A stretch of 64,000 nt of DNA from Haliea sp. E1-2-M8 (lineage in GTDB: Bacteria; Pseudomonadota; Gammaproteobacteria; Pseudomonadales; Halieaceae): positions 62,001 to 126,000 of the forward strand of contig NZ_JAUTDR010000008.1 of NCBI RefSeq assembly GCF_030649675.1, written 5' to 3'. Shown here in pieces: positions 62,885 to 64,000 of this stretch. The first letter of the stretch is position 1, and the number at the start of each line of letters is the position of its first letter. The notes beneath the pieces are model-generated. The model had not been told where the DNA came from. It did no database searches and was given only the letters and a program-made list of their open reading frames with translations. Position numbers and translations under genes: made by a program.

Positions 62885-63670
62885 TCAGCCCTCGTCGGAG
62901 GGCTCGTCTGACGTTTCTTCCGCCGCGGCCTCTGCGTCCGGGCTGGCAATATCGATCAGCTCGACTTCAAACACCAGCGCCGCGTTGGGGCCGATCAGAT
63001 TGCCGGCACCGCCGGGACCATAGGCCAGATCAGACGGGATATACAGGTTCCACTTGGCACCGGGCGCCATCAGCTGCAGGGCCTCGGTCCAGCCGGCAAT
63101 AACCTGGCTAACGCCGAAGGTGACTGTCTCGCCGCGCTTGTAGGAAGAGTCGAACTCGGTGCCGTCCACCAAAGTACCGCGGTAGTGCACTTCAACGGTA
63201 TCTTCCGGACCGGGGCTATCACCCTCACCGGCTGCAATGACTTCGTACTGCAGGCCGGACTCAGTGACCACCACGCCCTCGCGCGCAGCGTTCTCCGCCA
63301 GGAAGGCCTCTGCGGCCGCCTGGTTGGCTTCCGCCGCCGCTGCTGCCAGCTCCTGCTGCTCCTCCATGGCTTTCTGCTGGTACGCGGTCATTTCCTGCTG
63401 AATTTCTTCCTCGGTCATGCGCGGCTCGGCGCCTTCCAGGGCATCCTCCAAACCGGCGGTGAACGCGGGCACATCCATTGGCACACTATCGGCTGCCATG
63501 CGCTGGCCCAGACCGTAGGCGATACCATAGCTCAGACGCTGGGTGGAATCCTCCAGCATGACTTCGTCGGCGGCGGCGGTGTCGGTGTCGGCTTCGGGAG
63601 CGGATTCCTGATTACAGGCTTGCAGGGTCACTGTGGCAACCAGGGCAAGCGGGAGTGCGAATTTCTTCAT
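62885..63670 (-). CDS. FKBP-type peptidyl-prolyl isomerase, lipoprotein (FkpA/Mip-like)
   Basis: 261 residues from ATG 63670; GGAA sits at a good distance, while ATG 63682 is an alternative. A lipobox, TLQACNQES, implies a lipoprotein (Cys near residue 19). A helical dimerisation domain (QRLSYGIAYGLGQRMAADSV) with an Ala/Gln-rich helix leads to the FKBP domain: EVHYRGTLVDGTEFDSSYKR, VIAGWTEALQLMAPGAKWNL, IPSDLAYGPGG. It folds envelope proteins. The C-terminus carries an acidic tail of about 20 residues (Glu/Ser/Asp). Confidence 0.92.
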   Translation of the reverse strand: MKKFALPLALVATVTLQACNQESAPEADTDTAAADEVMLEDSTQRLSYGIAYGLGQRMAADSVPMDVPAFTAGLEDALEGAEPRMTEEEIQQEMTAYQQKAMEEQQELAAAAAEANQAAAEAFLAENAAREGVVVTESGLQYEVIAAGEGDSPGPEDTVEVHYRGTLVDGTEFDSSYKRGETVTFGVSQVIAGWTEALQLMAPGAKWNLYIPSDLAYGPGGAGNLIGPNAALVFEVELIDIASPDAEAAAEETSDEPSDEG

Positions 63671-63760
63671 GATGAGTTCCATTGCTGTGTAAGTGAATAA
63701 GTTACAGGAGGCAGATCATACTACCCGCAGGCGCCACTGCGCCACCCCTGGCCGGCCACC

Positions 63761-64000
63761 CTATTTCAGCAGCGTTAGCAGGCGCTGCAGCAACAGCCGC
63801 TGCTCGCCAGTATCCTGCATGGGAGCGGACCCCAGCAGGAAGGCCAGCGCCCGCGGCAAACTGTCTGCCCGGGCCGGTTGCAGCACCTGCTGCCGGTGCC
63901 AGGCGAGGATTTGCGCCTGCTGCGACTGCTCCGCCGCCAGTTCCAGCACCTTGACCTGCTCACGCAGGGCCGCAGCGGCGGGCAGGGCTCGCCAGTCACG
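63761..64000 (-). CDS. DUF2390 (TIGR02444)-like protein, C-terminal part (runs off window)
   Basis: The minus frame is open from base 64000 to TAG at 63761-63763, 79 residues. It reads RDWRALPAAAALREQVKVLE then AAEQSQQAQILAWHR, resembling the conserved W-R...LR..VK..E..AE stretch of TIGR02444 proteins. Those are encoded beside rsd/algQ and FKBP genes in Pseudomonas, supporting the call. Function unknown; the N-terminus lies outside the window. Confidence 0.5.
   Translation of the reverse strand, partial: RDWRALPAAAALREQVKVLELAAEQSQQAQILAWHRQQVLQPARADSLPRALAFLLGSAPMQDTGEQRLLLQRLLTLLK

Overview
The window is about 64 kb of GC-rich, gene-dense chromosome from a gammaproteobacterium. Gene content and synteny (FadBA, two-ATP-cone NrdA, PA2779/PA2778-type proteins, Rsd/AlgQ beside DsbB and an FKBP-type isomerase, PilU, paired phasins) fit a marine heterotroph related to Pseudomonadales/Cellvibrionales, possibly Halieaceae; the genus is inference only. 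No rRNA, tRNA, prophage, CRISPR array or intact transposon was seen.

Layout. 1-5.4 kb: a partial TPR gene, a C69-like peptidase with Ser in place of the nucleophilic Cys, and a secreted S8 protease. 5.5-12.5 kb: argD-argF, then nrdA-nrdB behind a DnaA box and two NrdR-like boxes, with a 61-residue ORF after nrdB. 12.5-19.3 kb: Nudix hydrolase, an operon-like series PA2779-like / C39-like lipoprotein / haloalkane dehalogenase / SLC13-type permease, and an NhaC-type antiporter. 19.5-23.4 kb: fadBA, a 67-bp tandem REP-like repeat, then the minus-strand operon purE-purK-sbtA-sbtB-yqcC, in which a bicarbonate-transporter homologue overlaps purK. 26-34 kb: nhaR, dinG, acyltransferase, two small proteins, tyrosine phosphatase, TetR, rpsT. 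34-45.5 kb: ferritin-like diiron protein with divergent AraC regulator, a PHA-granule-type protein, EamA transporter, LLM oxidoreductase, a frameshifted hslO, pckA, and an RND pump with its adaptor. 45.7-51.2 kb: two histone-like phasins with a PhaD-like regulator, methyltransferase, peroxiredoxin, anion permease and a beta-propeller protein.

51.2-52.2 kb is a 986-bp gap without a convincing gene. It holds eight degenerate 14-bp repeats and a roughly 700-bp imperfect palindrome centred near 51739 whose arms end in REP-like elements. This is the least explained structure in the window. 52.2-64 kb: moaA, a MoxR ATPase / VWA protein / zinc-ribbon membrane peptide set, pilU, a phosphotransferase, a BamA/TamA-like outer-membrane protein, gshA, dsbB, rsd, an FKBP isomerase and a partial DUF2390-like gene.

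Together these are mostly housekeeping and central carbon genes (fatty-acid oxidation, gluconeogenesis, PHA-type storage, nucleotide synthesis) with sodium, bicarbonate and efflux transport. All functional assignments rest on reading motifs and family resemblance by eye; no database search was run.
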